DNA of 8,751 bases, taken from the NCBI GenBank assembly GCA_023954595.1, contig JAGSHJ010000111.1, positions 1 through 8,751 of the forward strand, given 5' to 3'. How positions within the stretch are numbered: the first letter of the stretch is position 1; each line of letters opens with the position of its first letter. Shown piece after piece: positions 7,369 to 8,751 of this stretch. The translations under genes and the position numbers were made by a program. This stretch comes from Bacteriovoracaceae bacterium. GTDB lineage: Bacteria; Bdellovibrionota; Bacteriovoracia; Bacteriovoracales; Bacteriovoracaceae. The notes below the pieces were generated by a model. It was not told the origin of the DNA, ran no database searches, and saw only the letters and a list, made by a program, of their open reading frames with translations.

Positions 7369-8751
7369 TAGTCTTCTTTAACTAAATTACCTAAATTTCT
7401 ATACTCTCGTGCAAGATCGAGAAGTTTTTCAGAGTCTAAACTAGGCAGGAGCCCTGTGCTATCCTTAACTTCCTTTACTTGGTCCAAAAATTCTTGAGTC
7501 TTACGAATCGTAAGCTCACTCTCCGAACTTAGAACACTAGATACTTTTTGAAGCTTGGCGTTTTTATGTCTCATTTTATTTATGATATGAATAAACTCAT
7601 TTTTAGATAGTTCGTTTTCTTTTTTAACTTGTAACTCGTGAAGCTGTTGTTCCGAGACGTCAGGGCTTTTAATCTCTGCGTATTCTACTTCAACCCTCTT
7701 TCTATTCTCTAGTATGTTGGCCACTTGTTTTTTATACTCAGGCCCTATGAACTCTCTAACATGAATCTTTGATTCAACATCAGGAACCATAAGGTATCTT
7801 GCCTCTTCCATGGTTCTGGCCATTTCATTGTCACCATTTAGAAAAATCACTTCAAATGATCCATCTTCAACTTCATCCAGCATATTTTTATAACCACGAT
7901 CAAGTCTCTTAGTTAGCTTCACCGTTTCTTCTGCCAAGCTCTTGGTCTCTGGAAGGTATTTAATTATTGTCAAAACATCAGTCAAAATATCTTGTGAGTC
8001 ATGTTGTGACGGCCTGAGCAGCCTCTCCGATCCCCAGAATGAATTGTTCGCCCAATTATAGATTTCCTCTGCAGACATATAGCGATCATATACACTAGAA
8101 GACAAAGGCTCAGAACCATATGCAGAAAAGGTAAAATTATAGATTGAGTTATTTTTATCCCCTTTTGCCTTCACACTTCTTCTAGACTCAAAGGCCGCAT
8201 GATGGAGCTCGTGTTTTGGGATCATTGGGATTCTATTTTCAACCACCAGACTTCTAATGCCATTGACGCCCAACTCGAGTCTTTTTGCCTCACGATAGAA
8301 GCCGGCCTTCATCCCCGAGCCAATGTTTTCAACGAGATCAAAGCTAATGATTTCTACGCCAAAGTTCTTTTGATAGCGATTTAAGGCACTGAGTGAGGAA
8401 CGAGAGGCATTTTCACTAGGAAACAATATGAAGGCGTCATATTCGAGTTCACCAGTTGTACGGGTTACCCTTCTAACAGGGAAAGAGGCACTTTTGAAAA
8501 TATCTTCAACCGCATCTAGTAACTGATGGGTGTATTTTTTATGGTTAATAAAGAAGTCTGTTCCAAACTTTTGTAGCTGCTTCTCCATTTCATCTTGTGA
8601 GATATCCATCTTTTGAATTTGTTCAACTCTGGCCTTCTTCGATGCCTTATAGAAATCATTTAAGATGTCATATTGCTCATTTATAGCATCCATCTTTTGT
8701 GCAGGACTTTTATGCTTTATACCTAGCTCATATGCCTTGTTAAGATTTTTA
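7347..8751 (-). CDS. HExxH-motif protein of unknown function, candidate metalloprotease (5'-partial)
   Basis: I do not recognise this family. The frame ends at TAG (7349-7347 on the minus strand) and is open to the right edge. An ATG at 8693 has no ribosome binding site and is preceded by 19 in-frame codons without a stop, so the true start is probably off-window. Counting from that ATG, 448 residues are visible. HELHH at 161-165 (bases 8199-8213) fits the zincin HExxH consensus, in the context IPKHELHHAAFESRR. About 45 residues on, YMSAEEIYNW (205-214) offers Glu209/Glu210 as a possible third zinc ligand, as in gluzincins; this is inference. Upstream, YDAFILFP and FGVEIISFDL (85-120) look like alpha/beta core strands. 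From about 316 to the end the chain is Lys/Glu-rich and helical, probably coiled coil. No signal peptide or membrane segment is visible, but the N-terminus is missing. It converges on valS, so it is not part of that operon. Confidence 0.85.
   Translation of the reverse strand, partial: KNLNKAYELGIKHKSPAQKMDAINEQYDILNDFYKASKKARVEQIQKMDISQDEMEKQLQKFGTDFFINHKKYTHQLLDAVEDIFKSASFPVRRVTRTTGELEYDAFILFPSENASRSSLSALNRYQKNFGVEIISFDLVENIGSGMKAGFYREAKRLELGVNGIRSLVVENRIPMIPKHELHHAAFESRRSVKAKGDKNNSIYNFTFSAYGSEPLSSSVYDRYMSAEEIYNWANNSFWGSERLLRPSQHDSQDILTDVLTIIKYLPETKSLAEETVKLTKRLDRGYKNMLDEVEDGSFEVIFLNGDNEMARTMEEARYLMVPDVESKIHVREFIGPEYKKQVANILENRKRVEVEYAEIKSPDVSEQQLHELQVKKENELSKNEFIHIINKMRHKNAKLQKVSSVLSSESELTIRKTQEFLDQVKEVKDSTGLLPSLDSEKLLDLAREYRNLGNLVKEDYKGFAGR

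Noticed and set aside
8199..8384. 61-codon plus-strand frame opposite the HExxH gene
   Set aside because: It is antisense to a long open minus-strand frame, and its first codons are simply the complement of the HELHH codons.

Overview
The window fits an AT-rich Gram-negative bacterium. Protein style (short signal peptides, lysine/asparagine-rich secreted proteins of unknown function, tightly packed genes) suggests the Bdellovibrionota, perhaps a Bacteriovorax/Halobacteriovorax-like organism. This assignment is an impression from sequence style, not a database result. The window is almost entirely coding: six protein genes, no intergenic gap longer than about 65 bases, and no tRNA, rRNA, CRISPR array or insertion sequence that I can see.

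Region 1 (1-3284, + strand) holds three unrecognised genes joined by overlaps of 14 bases and 1 base, so they are probably co-transcribed and translationally coupled. The first is a cysteine-rich protein whose reading frame runs off the left edge of the window. The second has a signal peptide and a repetitive beta-strand pattern that may be a beta-propeller. The third has a short signal peptide, a helical middle and a charged, proline/glycine-containing tail. Together they look like an exported protein set of unknown role.

Region 2 (3285-7327, + strand) is a housekeeping pair: hisS (histidyl-tRNA synthetase), then 3 bases later valS (valyl-tRNA synthetase). A 65-base spacer with a possible weak promoter and a good ribosome binding site precedes hisS. 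The valS ribosome binding site lies inside the end of hisS. HisS has the family's main catalytic motifs, but its motif 3 has lost the usual arginine.

Region 3 (7328-8751, - strand) is a convergent gene, open at the right edge, for an unrecognised protein with a single HExxH motif and a helical C-terminal half. A GC-rich hairpin lies between the convergent genes. It forms partly from the last codons and stop of the minus-strand gene and is the probable shared terminator.

The least explained parts are the three-gene exported cassette and the HExxH protein. The sequence alone does not establish a new system.
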